A DNA stretch of 64,000 nt from Lysobacteraceae bacterium P (GTDB taxonomy: Bacteria > Pseudomonadota > Gammaproteobacteria > Xanthomonadales > Xanthomonadaceae). Below are positions 7,970 through 17,069 of this stretch, piece after piece. The position numbers and the translations under genes were made by a program. Each line of letters begins with the position of its first letter. Position 1 is the first letter of the stretch. The stretch lies in NCBI GenBank assembly GCA_005503055.1, contig SCOX01000003.1:1-64000 (forward strand), in the 5' to 3' direction. A model generated the notes under the pieces. The model did not search any database, was not told the origin of the DNA, and saw nothing but the letters and a program-made list of their open reading frames with translations.

Positions 7970-8632
7970 TTACGAACCTGTGCGGCCGATCACGATCAGG
8001 TGCCGCTCCGCATCCAGCCCCGGCACCGTCAGCGGATGCGAGTCCTGCAGTGTCCAGCCGGCGGGCAGCGCCGCGATCTCGTCCACCGGGTGCACGCCTT
8101 TCATCGCCAGCAGCCGTCCGTCGGGCTTTAGCAGGTGTCCGCCCAGTTCGAGGATCAGCGGCAACGTCGCCAACGCGCGCGCGGTGATGGCGTCGTACTG
8201 GCCGGCTTCGTCCACCGCCTCGATGCGCGATTCGGCCACGCGCGCGTCCTTCAGGTGCAGCTGGCGGATCGCCTCGCGCATAAAGCGCGCCTTCTTGCCG
8301 TTGCTCTCCACCAGGGTGACCTTCAGGCCCGGTTTGACGATCGACAGCGGGATGCCCGGCAGCCCGGCGCCCGTGCCCAGGTCGGCCAGGTGGCCGCCGC
8401 GCGCGGCCAGATCGTCGAGATACGGGTGCATCGCCAACGAATCGAGCAGGTGCTTGGTGACCATCTCGTGCGGGTCGCGCACGGCGGTGAGGTTGTAGGT
8501 CTTGTTCCAGCGCAGCAGCAGGGCGAGGTAGTCCAGCAGCGGCGCGGCCACGGCCGGGTCCAGCGCCAGTGCGCGCAGGCCGTCGTCGAGCGTGCGGCGC
8601 AGCGATGGGTCGAAGGGAGCGGGGGTATTCAT
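7970..8632 (-). CDS. rsmG: 16S rRNA (guanine-527-N7)-methyltransferase
   Basis: About 220 residues from ATG 8632. The SAM-binding loop reads [17 protein letters not shown] and is followed by [17 protein letters not shown], both signatures of RsmG (GidB). Further motifs are [15 protein letters not shown] near residue 50 and [10 protein letters not shown]. The enzyme methylates G527 of 16S rRNA using SAM; its loss gives low-level streptomycin resistance in known cases. The 189-nt gap to parA holds no gene. Gene order with parA-parB is conserved in bacteria. Confidence 0.95.
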   Translation of the reverse strand: MNTPAPFDPSLRRTLDDGLRALALDPAVAAPLLDYLALLLRWNKTYNLTAVRDPHEMVTKHLLDSLAMHPYLDDLAARGGHLADLGTGAGLPGIPLSIVKPGLKVTLVESNGKKARFMREAIRQLHLKDARVAESRIEAVDEAGQYDAITARALATLPLILELGGHLLKPDGRLLAMKGVHPVDEIAALPAGWTLQDSHPLTVPGLDAERHLIVIGRTGS

Positions 8633-8666
8633 GCGGCGCGCAGTATCGCCGATGTGGGCGCGGGCT

Positions 8667-9272
8667 TCAGTCCGCGTGCCCGGCGGCACGCCACGCCAGC
8701 GCACCGAGATAGTCCGGTTCGGGCTGGAGTTCGCGCAGGGACCACTGTTCCGGAGCGCCCAACTCGGGATCGCATTCCACCAGGCGCAGTCTGCCCGCTT
8801 CCGGGGCGAAGCGCAGCCGGTGCAGGCCGAAGGAAATGCCGTGCCCGTGCGCCTTCAACACCGCTTCCTTGGCGCACCACAGGCGCAGGAAGCCGTGGTC
8901 GCGCACCGCCGTCGAAGGCGCGGCATGCAGCCAGGCCAGCTCCGGCGCGGTGAAGAAGCGTTGGGCCAGATCGAGCGCACGGCCTCGCGGGCGCACGCGC
9001 TCCAGGTCGATGCCGATCTGTACGTCCTTGCCCAGCGCGATCAGCAGGCCATCTCCGCTGTGGCTCCAGTTGCAGTCCCAGCCTGCCAGGGACTCGCCCA
9101 GGCGCGGTCGCCCGCGCGGATCGCGGCTCAAGGGCAGGGCAGCGGCCGGTACGCCCAACTCCGCCGCCAGCCACTGCCGGGCCAGGGGTTCGGCCGGGAC
9201 GCGCGGCGGGTGCGCCCGCCAGGCCCAGCGCACGGGGGCGGGCTCGGCGGTTGGGGCTGCGGACAGGGACAT
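8667..9272 (-). CDS. 4'-phosphopantetheinyl transferase (Sfp type)
   Basis: About 201 residues from ATG 9272. The two family motifs are visible: [22 protein letters not shown] (the metal-binding G(I/V)D block) and [20 protein letters not shown] (the WxxKEAxxK block). It transfers the phosphopantetheine arm of CoA onto the serine of carrier proteins. It is divergent from the AMP-ligase gene at 9362, with 89 nt between them that should hold both promoters. Likely client: the dedicated ACP of the pigment cluster at 47042 (Ser44). Homologues are part of the xanthomonadin cluster in Xanthomonas; here the gene stands about 36 kb from the rest. That link is inference. Confidence 0.9.
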   Translation of the reverse strand: MSLSAAPTAEPAPVRWAWRAHPPRVPAEPLARQWLAAELGVPAAALPLSRDPRGRPRLGESLAGWDCNWSHSGDGLLIALGKDVQIGIDLERVRPRGRALDLAQRFFTAPELAWLHAAPSTAVRDHGFLRLWCAKEAVLKAHGHGISFGLHRLRFAPEAGRLRLVECDPELGAPEQWSLRELQPEPDYLGALAWRAAGHAD

Positions 9273-9361
9273 GAAACGGTCGTTTGGAAGCGTCGACGCC
9301 CGCCAGCGTAAAGTAATGGCAGGGGAAGCGGCGTCGCCGCACGAACACCAGCCAAAAGCCA

Positions 9362-10738
9362 ATGTCCGCGGTCGTCGAATCCACCATCGTCGCGTTGTCC
9401 TCGCCCGTGCCGTTGATGCACGGCGCCGGCGCGCTTCCCATCGCCTTCGACGAAGGCGGCCATGCCATCGACCGCGACACGTTCGCGCGCCACGTGCGTG
9501 CGCTCGCCGCGACGCTGCCGGCCGCGCGCCATGCGCTGAACCTGTGCGAGGACCGCTACCGCTACCTCGTCGCCTTCTGTGCCGCTGCCGCGCGCGGGCA
9601 AACCACGTTGATGCCGCCCTCGCGCGCGCCGGGCGTGGTCGAACAGGTGCTCGCGCACTATCCCGACAGCTACTGCCTGAGCGACGTCGACGTCTCGCCC
9701 GAGCCTGCCCACTGCGTGCACGTCCCGGCGCTACTGCAGGAACTCGACGGCGAACCGCTGACTGTCGAAGCGCAGGCTTGCGTGGCGATCGGCTTCACCT
9801 CCGGCAGCACCGGTCAGCCGCGCGCCTACACCAAGACCTGGGACAGCTTCCGCACCAGCACCGCGCAGAACGTGGCGGCGTTGGACGGCCTGCTGCGCGA
9901 GGACGTCACGCACGTCATCGCCACCGTCCCGCCGCAGCACATGTACGGCATGGAGATGTCGGTGCTGTTGCCGTTGCTCGGGCCCGTCGCGGTGCACGCC
10001 GCGCGGCCGTTGTTTCCGGCCGACGTCGCCCGCGCGCTGCACGATTCGCCGACGCCGCCGTTGCTGATCACCACGCCCGTGCACCTGCGCGCGCTGGTCG
10101 CTTCGGGCCTGGCCTTGCCGCCGTTGGCGGGCATCGTCTCGGCGACCGCGCCGATGCCCCCCGAACTGGCCGCTGAGGCCGAAGCGCGTTACGGCTGCGA
10201 AGTGCGTGAAGTCTTCGGTTCCACCGAAACCTGCGTGTTCGCCCGCCGCCGCACCGCACGCGACGCGGCGTGGACGCCGTTGCCCGGCGTGCGTCTGGCG
10301 CCGCAGCCGGACGGTACCGCCGTGCACGCGCCGCACCTGGCCGAGCCGGTCGTGCTCGCCGATCTGATGGAAGTCCATGCCGACGGGCGCTTCGAACTGC
10401 GCGGGCGCAACGCCGACCTGCTCGACATCGCCGGCAAGCGCGCTTCGCTGGGCGATCTCACGCGCAAGCTGCTCGCGGTGCCGGGCGTCGAGGACGGCGT
10501 GATGTTCCAGCTCGATGCGGAGGACGCCATCGGCGTGCGCCGCATCGCCGCGCTGGTGGTGGCGCCCACCCTCGACGAGGCGGCGATCCAGAACGCGCTA
10601 CGGCAGCAACTGGACCCGGTGTTCCTGCCGCGCCCGCTCCGCCGTGTCGATGCGTTGCCGCGCAACGAGACCGGCAAGCTCCCGCGCCATGCCCTCGAAG
10701 CGATGCTGCATGCGCACGAGAGTGTGGCGGTTAGCTAA
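9362..10738 (+). CDS. AMP-dependent acyl/aryl ligase of the xanthomonadin (aryl polyene) type
   Basis: A 458-residue ANL-superfamily adenylating enzyme. The P-loop core motif GFTSGSTGQPRAYTKTW is near residue 145, VFGSTETCVFARR is the A5 block, and FELRGRNADLLDIAGKRASL is the A8 hinge region. A conserved lysine lies in LPRNETGKLPRHAL near the C-terminus. It lacks the long N-terminus of ordinary acyl-CoA synthetases, which fits the short ligases of aryl-polyene clusters that activate hydroxybenzoate starters and load them onto an ACP. Its divergent neighbour is the phosphopantetheinyl transferase. Substrate is inferred: 3-hydroxybenzoate or a related acid made by XanB2 (44397). Confidence 0.85.
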   Translation: MSAVVESTIVALSSPVPLMHGAGALPIAFDEGGHAIDRDTFARHVRALAATLPAARHALNLCEDRYRYLVAFCAAAARGQTTLMPPSRAPGVVEQVLAHYPDSYCLSDVDVSPEPAHCVHVPALLQELDGEPLTVEAQACVAIGFTSGSTGQPRAYTKTWDSFRTSTAQNVAALDGLLREDVTHVIATVPPQHMYGMEMSVLLPLLGPVAVHAARPLFPADVARALHDSPTPPLLITTPVHLRALVASGLALPPLAGIVSATAPMPPELAAEAEARYGCEVREVFGSTETCVFARRRTARDAAWTPLPGVRLAPQPDGTAVHAPHLAEPVVLADLMEVHADGRFELRGRNADLLDIAGKRASLGDLTRKLLAVPGVEDGVMFQLDAEDAIGVRRIAALVVAPTLDEAAIQNALRQQLDPVFLPRPLRRVDALPRNETGKLPRHALEAMLHAHESVAVS

Positions 10739-10785
10739 GGCGCCGGGCCCACGCGGTCAGCGCGGAGGCGGCTACACGTCCGATC

Positions 10786-10802
10786 GCGCGGCAGTGCCGC
10801 GC
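10786..10802. terminator. Hairpin between convergent genes
   Basis: GCGCGGC pairs with GCCGCGC around AGT, between the ligase (plus) and xth (minus) stops. There is no T-run; it may serve both transcripts. Confidence 0.35.
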
Positions 10803-10817
10803 TAGCGGCCGCCGGCT

Positions 10818-11585
10818 TCACCCCAGTTCCACCCACGCCGGGGCGTGGTCGCTCGGGCGATCCCAGCTCCGTGGTTCGCGATCGATGCCCGACGCGACGG
10901 TATGCGGGCGCAGGGCGTCGGACACCAGCGTCAGATCGATGCGCAGCCCGAGGTTGCGGCGGAAGCCGGCCTGCCGGTAGTCCCACCAGCTGAACTGCGA
11001 TTCTTCGGGATTGAGCGCGCGGTAGGCGTCGTGCAGGCCCAGCGAATACAACCTCTGCAGCGCATCGCGTTCGGCGCGCGAGGTGAGGATGTGCGTGTCG
11101 TTCCACACCGCCGGATCGTGCACATCGCGCTCGTCGGGCGCGATGTTGAAATCGCCCAGCACGATCATGCGCGGATGCGCGATCAGTTCCTGCGCGAGCC
11201 AGTCGTGCACCGCTTCCAGCCAGCGCAGCTTGTACGCGTACTTGTCGGTGCCCACGTCCTGGCCGTTGACCACGTAGAGGTTGACGATGCGAAGGTCGCC
11301 GACGGTCGCGGCGATCACGCGCCTTTGTTCGTCCTCGAAGCCAGGCACGCCGATCTGCACGTCGGTCGCGCGCTCGCGGGAAAGCACGGCGACACCGTTG
11401 TAGGTCTTCTGCCCGACGAACACGCTGCGATAACCCGCGGCGATCAGCGGATCGTCCGGGAAGCGCTCGTCCTCCAGCTTGGTTTCCTGCAGCGCGACGA
11501 TGTCCGGCATGGCCCGCGCGAGCCACTGTTCCAGGTGCGGCAGGCGCACGTTGAGCGAGTTGACGTTCCAGCTGGCGATTTTCAT
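10818..11585 (-). CDS. xth: Exodeoxyribonuclease III (AP endonuclease)
   Basis: A 255-residue enzyme of the EEP superfamily starting MKIASWNVNSLNVRLPHL, the family N-terminus. Catalytic residues are visible: Glu34 in ALQETK, Asp145 and Asn147 in LGDFNIAP, Asp217 near the C-terminus and the SDHAP motif with His247. It cuts the phosphodiester bond 5' to abasic sites and degrades double-stranded DNA from 3' ends in base-excision repair. The frame remains open to 11930 but the start is fixed by the family. Monocistronic; divergent from the threonine aldolase gene. Confidence 0.95.
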   Translation of the reverse strand: MKIASWNVNSLNVRLPHLEQWLARAMPDIVALQETKLEDERFPDDPLIAAGYRSVFVGQKTYNGVAVLSRERATDVQIGVPGFEDEQRRVIAATVGDLRIVNLYVVNGQDVGTDKYAYKLRWLEAVHDWLAQELIAHPRMIVLGDFNIAPDERDVHDPAVWNDTHILTSRAERDALQRLYSLGLHDAYRALNPEESQFSWWDYRQAGFRRNLGLRIDLTLVSDALRPHTVASGIDREPRSWDRPSDHAPAWVELG

Positions 11586-11673
11586 GGGCGAAGTGTAGCG
11601 GCCAAGCGCGGCCAATCCAGCCCGCCGCCCGGCACTGGCATACTCGACGGCACCTTCCCGCCCCGGCCGCACC

Positions 11674-12693
11674 ATGCAGTGGATCGATCTTCGCAGCGAC
11701 ACCGTCACCCAGCCCAGCGACGCGATGCGCGATGCGATGATGCGCGCGCCCGTCGGCGACGATGTGTACGGCGAGGACCCCTCGGTCAACGCGCTGCAAC
11801 GGCGCCTGGCCGACGAGCTGGGCTTCGAGGCCGGGCTGTTCGTGCCCAGCGGCACGCAGTCGAACCTGATCGGCCTGATGGCGCATTGCCAGCGCGGCGA
11901 CGAGTACGTCGTCGGCATGGACGCGCACACCTACAAGTACGAAGGAGGCGGCGCCGCGGTGCTGGGCTCGATCCAGCCGCAGCCCATCGTGCAAGCGCCC
12001 GACGGCACGCTGCCACTCGACGCGGTGGAGCGCGCGATCAAGCCGATCGATCCACATTTCGCGCGCACGCGCCTGCTGTGCCTGGAGAACACCTGGCACG
12101 GCCGTGCGCTGCCGCTGGAATACCTGGCGCAGGCCCGCGCGCTGTGCGATCGCCGCGGCCTGTCGTTGCACCTGGACGGCGCACGCATGTTCAACGCGGC
12201 GGTGGCACAACGGGTCGCTGCGCGCGAGATCACCGCACATTTCGACAGCGTGTCGGTATGTCTTTCGAAGGGGCTTGGTGCGCCGGTCGGCTCGGTGCTG
12301 CTCGGCTCGCACGAGTTGATCGAAACCGCCAAACGCTGGCGCAAGGTCGTCGGTGGCGGCATGCGCCAGGCGGGCATGCTCGCGGCGGCCGCGTCGTACG
12401 CATTGGATCACCACGTCGCGCGCCTGGCCGACGACCAAGCACGGGCCGCGCGTATCGCGGAAAGGCTGCAGGGCGCGGACGGCATCCGGGTCGTGGCGCA
12501 GCACACCAACATGGTGTTCATCGATGTTCCGCTGGAACGCCACGATGCGTTGCGTCGCGCTATGGACGAGGCGCGCATCCGCCTGTCGATCGGCTACACG
12601 CCGGCGATCCGGCTGGTCACGCACCTGGACGTCGACGACGACGGCGTGGCTCGCACGGTGCAGGCGCTGCGCGCGTTCGCTGCCAGCGGCTGA
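11674..12693 (+). CDS. ltaE: Low-specificity L-threonine aldolase
   Basis: A 339-residue PLP enzyme beginning WIDLRSDTVTQPSDAMRDAM with VGDDVYGEDPSVNALQ, typical of the beta-eliminating-lyase fold of threonine aldolases. His85 (DAHTYKYEGGG) stacks on PLP, HLDGAR (166-171) carries the PLP-nitrogen-binding Asp168, and Lys199 in CLSKGLGAPVGS forms the Schiff base. The enzyme splits L-threonine or L-allo-threonine into glycine and acetaldehyde. It is preceded by a 88-nt gap opposite xth and followed by the cytochrome b561 gene 84 nt on. Confidence 0.94.
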   Translation: MQWIDLRSDTVTQPSDAMRDAMMRAPVGDDVYGEDPSVNALQRRLADELGFEAGLFVPSGTQSNLIGLMAHCQRGDEYVVGMDAHTYKYEGGGAAVLGSIQPQPIVQAPDGTLPLDAVERAIKPIDPHFARTRLLCLENTWHGRALPLEYLAQARALCDRRGLSLHLDGARMFNAAVAQRVAAREITAHFDSVSVCLSKGLGAPVGSVLLGSHELIETAKRWRKVVGGGMRQAGMLAAAASYALDHHVARLADDQARAARIAERLQGADGIRVVAQHTNMVFIDVPLERHDALRRAMDEARIRLSIGYTPAIRLVTHLDVDDDGVARTVQALRAFAASG

Positions 12694-12777
12694 CCGCGCG
12701 CGTCAAAACTGATCCGGATCAAGAGCGCGAACCCGCGCACGGGGGATAACGGGCGCATCGCGCGAGGAGCCTGCCGC

Positions 12778-13314
12778 ATGTTCGAGAAGGTCCGCCGTTA
12801 CTCCATCGGTCTGCGCCGGCTGCACTGGCTGATGGCCATGCTGATCCTGCTGGTCTACCCCGCCATCGAGCAGCGCGGTCTCTTCCAGCGCGGCACGCCC
12901 GAGCGCGCCGCGATGATGCAGACGCATTTCTGGCTCGGATTGTCGGTGCTGTTCTTCATCGCATGGCGCGTAGCGGCGCGCCTGCGCAACGGCACGCCGC
13001 CGATCCATCCCGCGTTGCCGATCTGGCAGGCATTGCCCGCAGGGCTGTTGCACCTGCTCCTGTATGCGTTTCTGATCGTCATGCCGATACTCGGCCTGCT
13101 CACCGCCTGGACCGACGGCAAGACGCTGTACCTGCCGTTCTCGCATATCGCACTGCCGGCGCTCATGGCGCCCGATCCCGCGCTGGCTGAGCGTCTGGAA
13201 AGCCTGCACGGCGGCATCGGCGAGTTCTTCTACTGGGTAATCGGCCTGCATGTGCTGGCCGCGCTGTACCACCACTTCATCCGCCGCGACGACACCTTGC
13301 GGCGGATGATGTGA
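12778..13314 (+). CDS. Cytochrome b561
   Basis: A 178-residue integral membrane protein with four hydrophobic helices. Candidate haem-ligand histidines are His16 (RRLHWLMA), His50 (QTHFWLGL), His144 (ESLHGGIGEF) and His158 (VIGLHVLAAL), the spacing expected for the bacterial di-haem cytochrome b561 family. Such proteins move electrons from the quinone pool to periplasmic acceptors; some act as superoxide:quinone oxidoreductases. A GAGGAG-like site (CGCGAGGAGCC) precedes the ATG. No operon partner. The physiological acceptor cannot be told. Confidence 0.92.
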   Translation: MFEKVRRYSIGLRRLHWLMAMLILLVYPAIEQRGLFQRGTPERAAMMQTHFWLGLSVLFFIAWRVAARLRNGTPPIHPALPIWQALPAGLLHLLLYAFLIVMPILGLLTAWTDGKTLYLPFSHIALPALMAPDPALAERLESLHGGIGEFFYWVIGLHVLAALYHHFIRRDDTLRRMM

Positions 13315-13377
13315 TGCAGCGGCCGATGCGGGTGCTGCAGCAAAAATAGCGTTCGAGGAGTGCGCCCTTGCGCGCGC

Positions 13378-13791
13378 TCAGTCGTAGCCCATGACCTTGA
13401 GGGTGGCGGTCTGCGCGTCGCCCAGGATCTTGTACTGGACCGTCACGGACTTGAGCCGTCCCTTGAGGCCCGGTGCATTCAACGGCGCCGTCTGGCCGCC
13501 GGCTTTCACGATGCCGACGTCCTTCTTCGTGTCGTCCGGACGGTTGTCCCAATGCAGGACGAGGTTGGTGATCTGCACATCGGCTCCCTCGACGGCGAGC
13601 TTGACCTGTTTGACGTCCTTCTCCCAGCGGCCACCGGTACTCTTGATCGCCGCGCTGGGGTCGGTGGCCTTGAGTGTCTGTTGGCCCAGAACGAACCATT
13701 CGTCGGCAGCGCTGGCGCTGCCTGCCGCACCGACGAGTGCGGCGGTCGCGATTGCAAGGGAGACCAAGAGGTTGCGTGTTTTCGTGCTCAT
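13378..13791 (-). CDS. Secreted DUF2541-like protein
   Basis: About 137 residues from ATG 13791, with a Sec signal peptide (RNLLVSLAIATAALVGAAGSASA, cleavage after ASA). The mature part reads EWFVLGQQTLKATDPSAAIKS, then VKQVKLAVEGADVQITNLVLHW and a basic beta-rich end, matching the DUF2541 pattern: periplasmic, about 110 mature residues, unknown function. It is convergent to the cytochrome b561 gene. The E. coli homologue yaaI has no known role. An upstream frame start at 13824 is unlikely because it would bury the signal peptide. Confidence 0.75.
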   Translation of the reverse strand: MSTKTRNLLVSLAIATAALVGAAGSASAADEWFVLGQQTLKATDPSAAIKSTGGRWEKDVKQVKLAVEGADVQITNLVLHWDNRPDDTKKDVGIVKAGGQTAPLNAPGLKGRLKSVTVQYKILGDAQTATLKVMGYD

Positions 13792-14342
13792 CGACGTTTC
13801 CTTTTCGATACGTTCAAGCATCAATGTCGTCCGCTACCCCTGGCGGGCACCCGCGGTCGCACGACCGCAATCGCCCACACTATCGATATGCACGTTACCC
13901 GCACGTCACGTCACGGCCGGATTCGCTGCAGGCACCCGTCATCGCGGCCAGCCATCAACGTGAAAGAACGTCTCCCGCGGTCACCCTTTACGGCGAAGAC
14001 GCGCTTATCCGACGACCGGTAGTAAATCGACGGGAAAAGCGCCGAACGGTTCGCCCATTCCGTCGAATGACGTCAGGTAAAGCGTTATAAGAGAGCGCGA
14101 CGTCGCGAACGCTGTCCGACGCGGCGGGCAGTGGCCTGCGTGGCGCGAGCGAGCCCGACGGGCGAAGACACGTCGCAATGAAGTGCATGCGCATCCACGC
14201 CGAATGCGAAGCAACTGCCGAATGTGGTTGCGGCAATTGGGTGATGCCCGACGATGCGGAACGAAGGATTCGTGGGAACGCGCTGGTTGCGTTCCCGAGG
14301 CCGACCAAACGGGGCTGTCGTTGACGCCCGGAGGGTTCCAAC
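13792..14342. other. 551-nt intergenic region without a gene
   Basis: No frame here has a plausible start, signal or known motif. The region is less GC-rich around 14080-14095 (GGTAAAGCGTTATAAGAG), followed at once by the 12-bp palindrome CGCGACGTCGCG (14096-14107). It separates the divergent DUF2541 gene and the export module and presumably carries both promoters; GCGTTATAAG could be part of a -10 region. A small RNA cannot be excluded. Confidence 0.5.
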
Positions 14343-15485
14343 ATGAACGTTGATCAGGCGGCGCTGCGCAGGTGGTTCAAGGAAGATCTGACCGAGACGT
14401 TGATACGCGTCGGACTGATCGCGTTCCTGGTGATCATGTGCGCGCGCGTGTTCACGCCATTCGCGGGACTGGTGATCCTGTCGATGATCCTGGCGATCGC
14501 GCTGTACCCGATGTACGAATGGATGACGAACCGACTGTTCGGCGGACGGCGCGGGCTCTCGGCCACGGTGCTGGTGTTGCTGGCGCTGCTGCTGATCGGC
14601 GTACCGCTGGCGTTGCTAGGTGGTGCGGTGGCCACGCAACTGGGCCAGTTCCACGATGCGGTGGTGAACGACACGCTGGGATTGCGGGCGCCCAATCCGA
14701 AGATCGCCGAGTGGCCCATCGTCGGCGAGCGGCTGTACAACACCTGGAACGCCGCGGTCGCGGACCTGCCCGCGTTCCTGGCCAAGAATCGCGAGCTGGT
14801 GAAGGGTTTCGCGGTCAAGGCGCTGCAGATGGCCGGCGGCGGCGCAGGTGCCGCGCTGCTGTTCCTGGTCGCCATCGCGCTCGCCGGCGTGATGATGGCC
14901 TACGCCAAGACCGGCGGTCCCGCCATCGAACGCATTGTCGTGCGCTTCACCGATCCCCTGAAGGGTCCAAGGCTGTATCAGCTCACGATCGCCACCGTCC
15001 GTTCGGTCGCCACCGGCGTGGTGGGCGTGGCTTTCATCCAGGCGATCCTGCTGGGCGTGGGTTTCCTGCTCGCCGGCATTCCGGGCGCGGGCGTGCTGGC
15101 GTTGCTGGTGATGTTCCTGGGCATCCTGCAGTTGCCCGCGCTGATCATTTCGCTGCCCGCGGCGGGTTACCTGTGGTGGGCGGACGACGAGATGTCCACC
15201 GCCATCAAGGTGATCTTCACCATCTACTTCGTTGTCGCGGGCATGGCCGACAACGTGCTCAAGCCGATGCTGCTGGGGCGCGGCGTCGATGCGCCGATGC
15301 TGGTGATCCTGATCGGTGCCATCGGCGGCATGGCGAGCGCGGGCATCACCGGCCTGTTCCTCGGCGCGGTGCTGCTGGCCGTGGGCTACAAGATCTTCAT
15401 GGATTGGGTCTCCGGGCCCGAGCCCGTGCCCGTCGCGGCGGTGCCGCCGCCGTTGAACGCCGTTCACACCGACCATCCCGTCTGA
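14343..15485 (+). CDS. AI-2E transporter family permease
   Basis: A 380-residue polytopic membrane protein of the AI-2E (UPF0118/TqsA-YdiK) family. It opens with a pair of helices (LIRVGLIAFLVIMCARVFTPFAGLVILSM), has a soluble-looking middle, then several helices with GVGFLLAGIPGAGVLALLVMFLGIL and the family signature DNVLKPMLLGRG near residue 305, followed by PMLVILIGAIGGM. Family members export diverse small solutes or ions; TqsA exports autoinducer-2, others act as Na+/H+ antiporters. It is the first gene of a five-gene plus-strand module with an outer-membrane factor and an adaptor, so export is likely. A GGAGG-like site (CCGGAGGG) precedes the ATG. Confidence 0.85.
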   Translation: MNVDQAALRRWFKEDLTETLIRVGLIAFLVIMCARVFTPFAGLVILSMILAIALYPMYEWMTNRLFGGRRGLSATVLVLLALLLIGVPLALLGGAVATQLGQFHDAVVNDTLGLRAPNPKIAEWPIVGERLYNTWNAAVADLPAFLAKNRELVKGFAVKALQMAGGGAGAALLFLVAIALAGVMMAYAKTGGPAIERIVVRFTDPLKGPRLYQLTIATVRSVATGVVGVAFIQAILLGVGFLLAGIPGAGVLALLVMFLGILQLPALIISLPAAGYLWWADDEMSTAIKVIFTIYFVVAGMADNVLKPMLLGRGVDAPMLVILIGAIGGMASAGITGLFLGAVLLAVGYKIFMDWVSGPEPVPVAAVPPPLNAVHTDHPV

Positions 15486-15506
15486 TCGCCACGGGGTGCC
15501 GTGATC

Positions 15507-17069
15507 ATGGTCGCGTGCGCGGCACGACGCATCGGACTCGCGCTCGTCCCGGCGACGCTCGCGCTGCTGACGGCCTGCACGACGCTCGGTCCGGATTACC
15601 GGGAACCCGACGTCGCCTGGCTCAAGGCATGGCAGTCGGATCTGTACGGGCAGCTCGAGCGTCCGGATCTGCAGACGCAGGTCGATCTGCGCTTCTGGTG
15701 GCACGCCTTCAACGATCCGGTGTTGAACGATCTGATCGAAACCGCGCGCCTTGAGAATCCGTCGTTGCGCATCGCCGGCCTGCGCATCCTCGAAAGCCGC
15801 GCCGTGCTCGGCATCGCCGGCGCCAACCAGTACCCGCAGTTGCAGCAGCTCAACGGTGCGGCTACCTATGTCGATCAACGCGAGAGCGGACAGGGCGCCG
15901 GCCGCGACCAGCAGTTCGCGGCCTACAGCGCCGGCTTCGACCTCGCCTGGGAGCTGGATTTCTGGGGGCGTTTCCGCCGCGGCGTCGAATCGGCCGAGGC
16001 CGGCTTCTTCGCGTCCATCGCCAATCAGCAGGACGTGCAGGTGCTGCTGAGCGCGCAAGTCGCCGACCTGTACTACCTCTATCGCACCACGCTGCTGCGC
16101 ATCGACATCGCCACGCGCAACGCGGCGATCCAGAAGCGCAGTTTCGAGATCACGCAGCGGCTGTTCCGCAGCGGCGAGGAGTCGGAGCTGGACCTGCAAT
16201 CCGCGCAGGCACAGTACCTGGGCACGCTGGCGCTCATTCCGGAGCTGGAGGCCAATCTGGTCAAGGTCCGCAATGCGCTGTCGGTGCTGCTGGCGCGGAT
16301 GCCCGGCGACATGCCGGAGCTGACCGCGGTGGGCGGACCGCTTCCGGACGTCGGCCCGACGGTCATCACCGAACTCCCTGTACAACTCCTCCTGCGTCGG
16401 CGCGACGTGCGCACCGCCGCGTGGCAGGTCGCCGCGCAATCGGCGCAGATCGGTATCGCGAAGGCCGACTACTTCCCTTCGATCACGCTGCTGGGCCGCA
16501 TAGGCTGGACGTCGGACGATGTGGACGGCACGCCGGAAGTGCGCACGATCGCCGCAGGCCCCGCGTTGACCTGGAACATCCTCGATTACGGACGCATCCG
16601 CAACAACGTGCGAGTACAGGATGCGCGCCTGCAACAGGCGATCGAACAGTTCCAGAACAGCACCCTGCTGGCGGCGCAGGAGATCGACGATGCCGCGATC
16701 TCCGTGGTCAAGACGGGTGAGCAACAGGAACCGTTGAGCGGCGCGGCGCGTGCCGCGGAACGCTCGCTCGATCTGGCCAACACGCTTTATCAGGAAGGCT
16801 ACGCCGACTTCGATCGCGTGCTGGACGCACAGCGTGTGATGTTCACGCAGGCCGAGCGCGAACTGCTCAACGACAGTGCGCACATCAGCGCGGTCATCAC
16901 GATGTACAAGGCGCTCGGCGGCGGTTGGGTGGACACGCCGGTGGAGGAACTCGTGCCCGACACCGTGCGCGAGACCATGGAAGCCAGGACGAACTGGGGC
17001 GATCTGCTGACCCGGCCGCTGCCGGCCAGCACCGACGGACAGGCAAGCCCGAGCGGGGAGCGCAGATGA
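15507..17069 (+). CDS. NodT-type outer-membrane efflux lipoprotein (TolC family)
   Basis: About 520 residues. The signal peptide ends in the lipobox LLTACTT, so the Cys should be lipidated. It then shows GPDYREPDV, the usual NodT start, and two outer-membrane-efflux repeats with coiled-coil heptads (LRIAGLRILESRAVLGIAGANQYPQL; LDLANTLYQEGYADFDRVLDAQR). It forms the trimeric outer-membrane channel of a tripartite pump. I chose ATG 15507 because GGGGTG lies 8 nt upstream; a GTG at 15501 adds two residues. Its stop overlaps the HlyD start (ATGA), so the two are coupled. Confidence 0.9.
   Translation: MVACAARRIGLALVPATLALLTACTTLGPDYREPDVAWLKAWQSDLYGQLERPDLQTQVDLRFWWHAFNDPVLNDLIETARLENPSLRIAGLRILESRAVLGIAGANQYPQLQQLNGAATYVDQRESGQGAGRDQQFAAYSAGFDLAWELDFWGRFRRGVESAEAGFFASIANQQDVQVLLSAQVADLYYLYRTTLLRIDIATRNAAIQKRSFEITQRLFRSGEESELDLQSAQAQYLGTLALIPELEANLVKVRNALSVLLARMPGDMPELTAVGGPLPDVGPTVITELPVQLLLRRRDVRTAAWQVAAQSAQIGIAKADYFPSITLLGRIGWTSDDVDGTPEVRTIAAGPALTWNILDYGRIRNNVRVQDARLQQAIEQFQNSTLLAAQEIDDAAISVVKTGEQQEPLSGAARAAERSLDLANTLYQEGYADFDRVLDAQRVMFTQAERELLNDSAHISAVITMYKALGGGWVDTPVEELVPDTVRETMEARTNWGDLLTRPLPASTDGQASPSGERR

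Noticed and set aside
6060-8632. parS sites near parAB
   Set aside because: I looked for the TGTTTCACGTGAAACA palindrome in both strands around parAB and found no convincing match.
10735-12624. 629-residue minus-strand frame over xth and the aldolase
   Set aside because: It lies in a shadow frame; the true genes are xth on the minus strand in another frame and ltaE on the plus strand.
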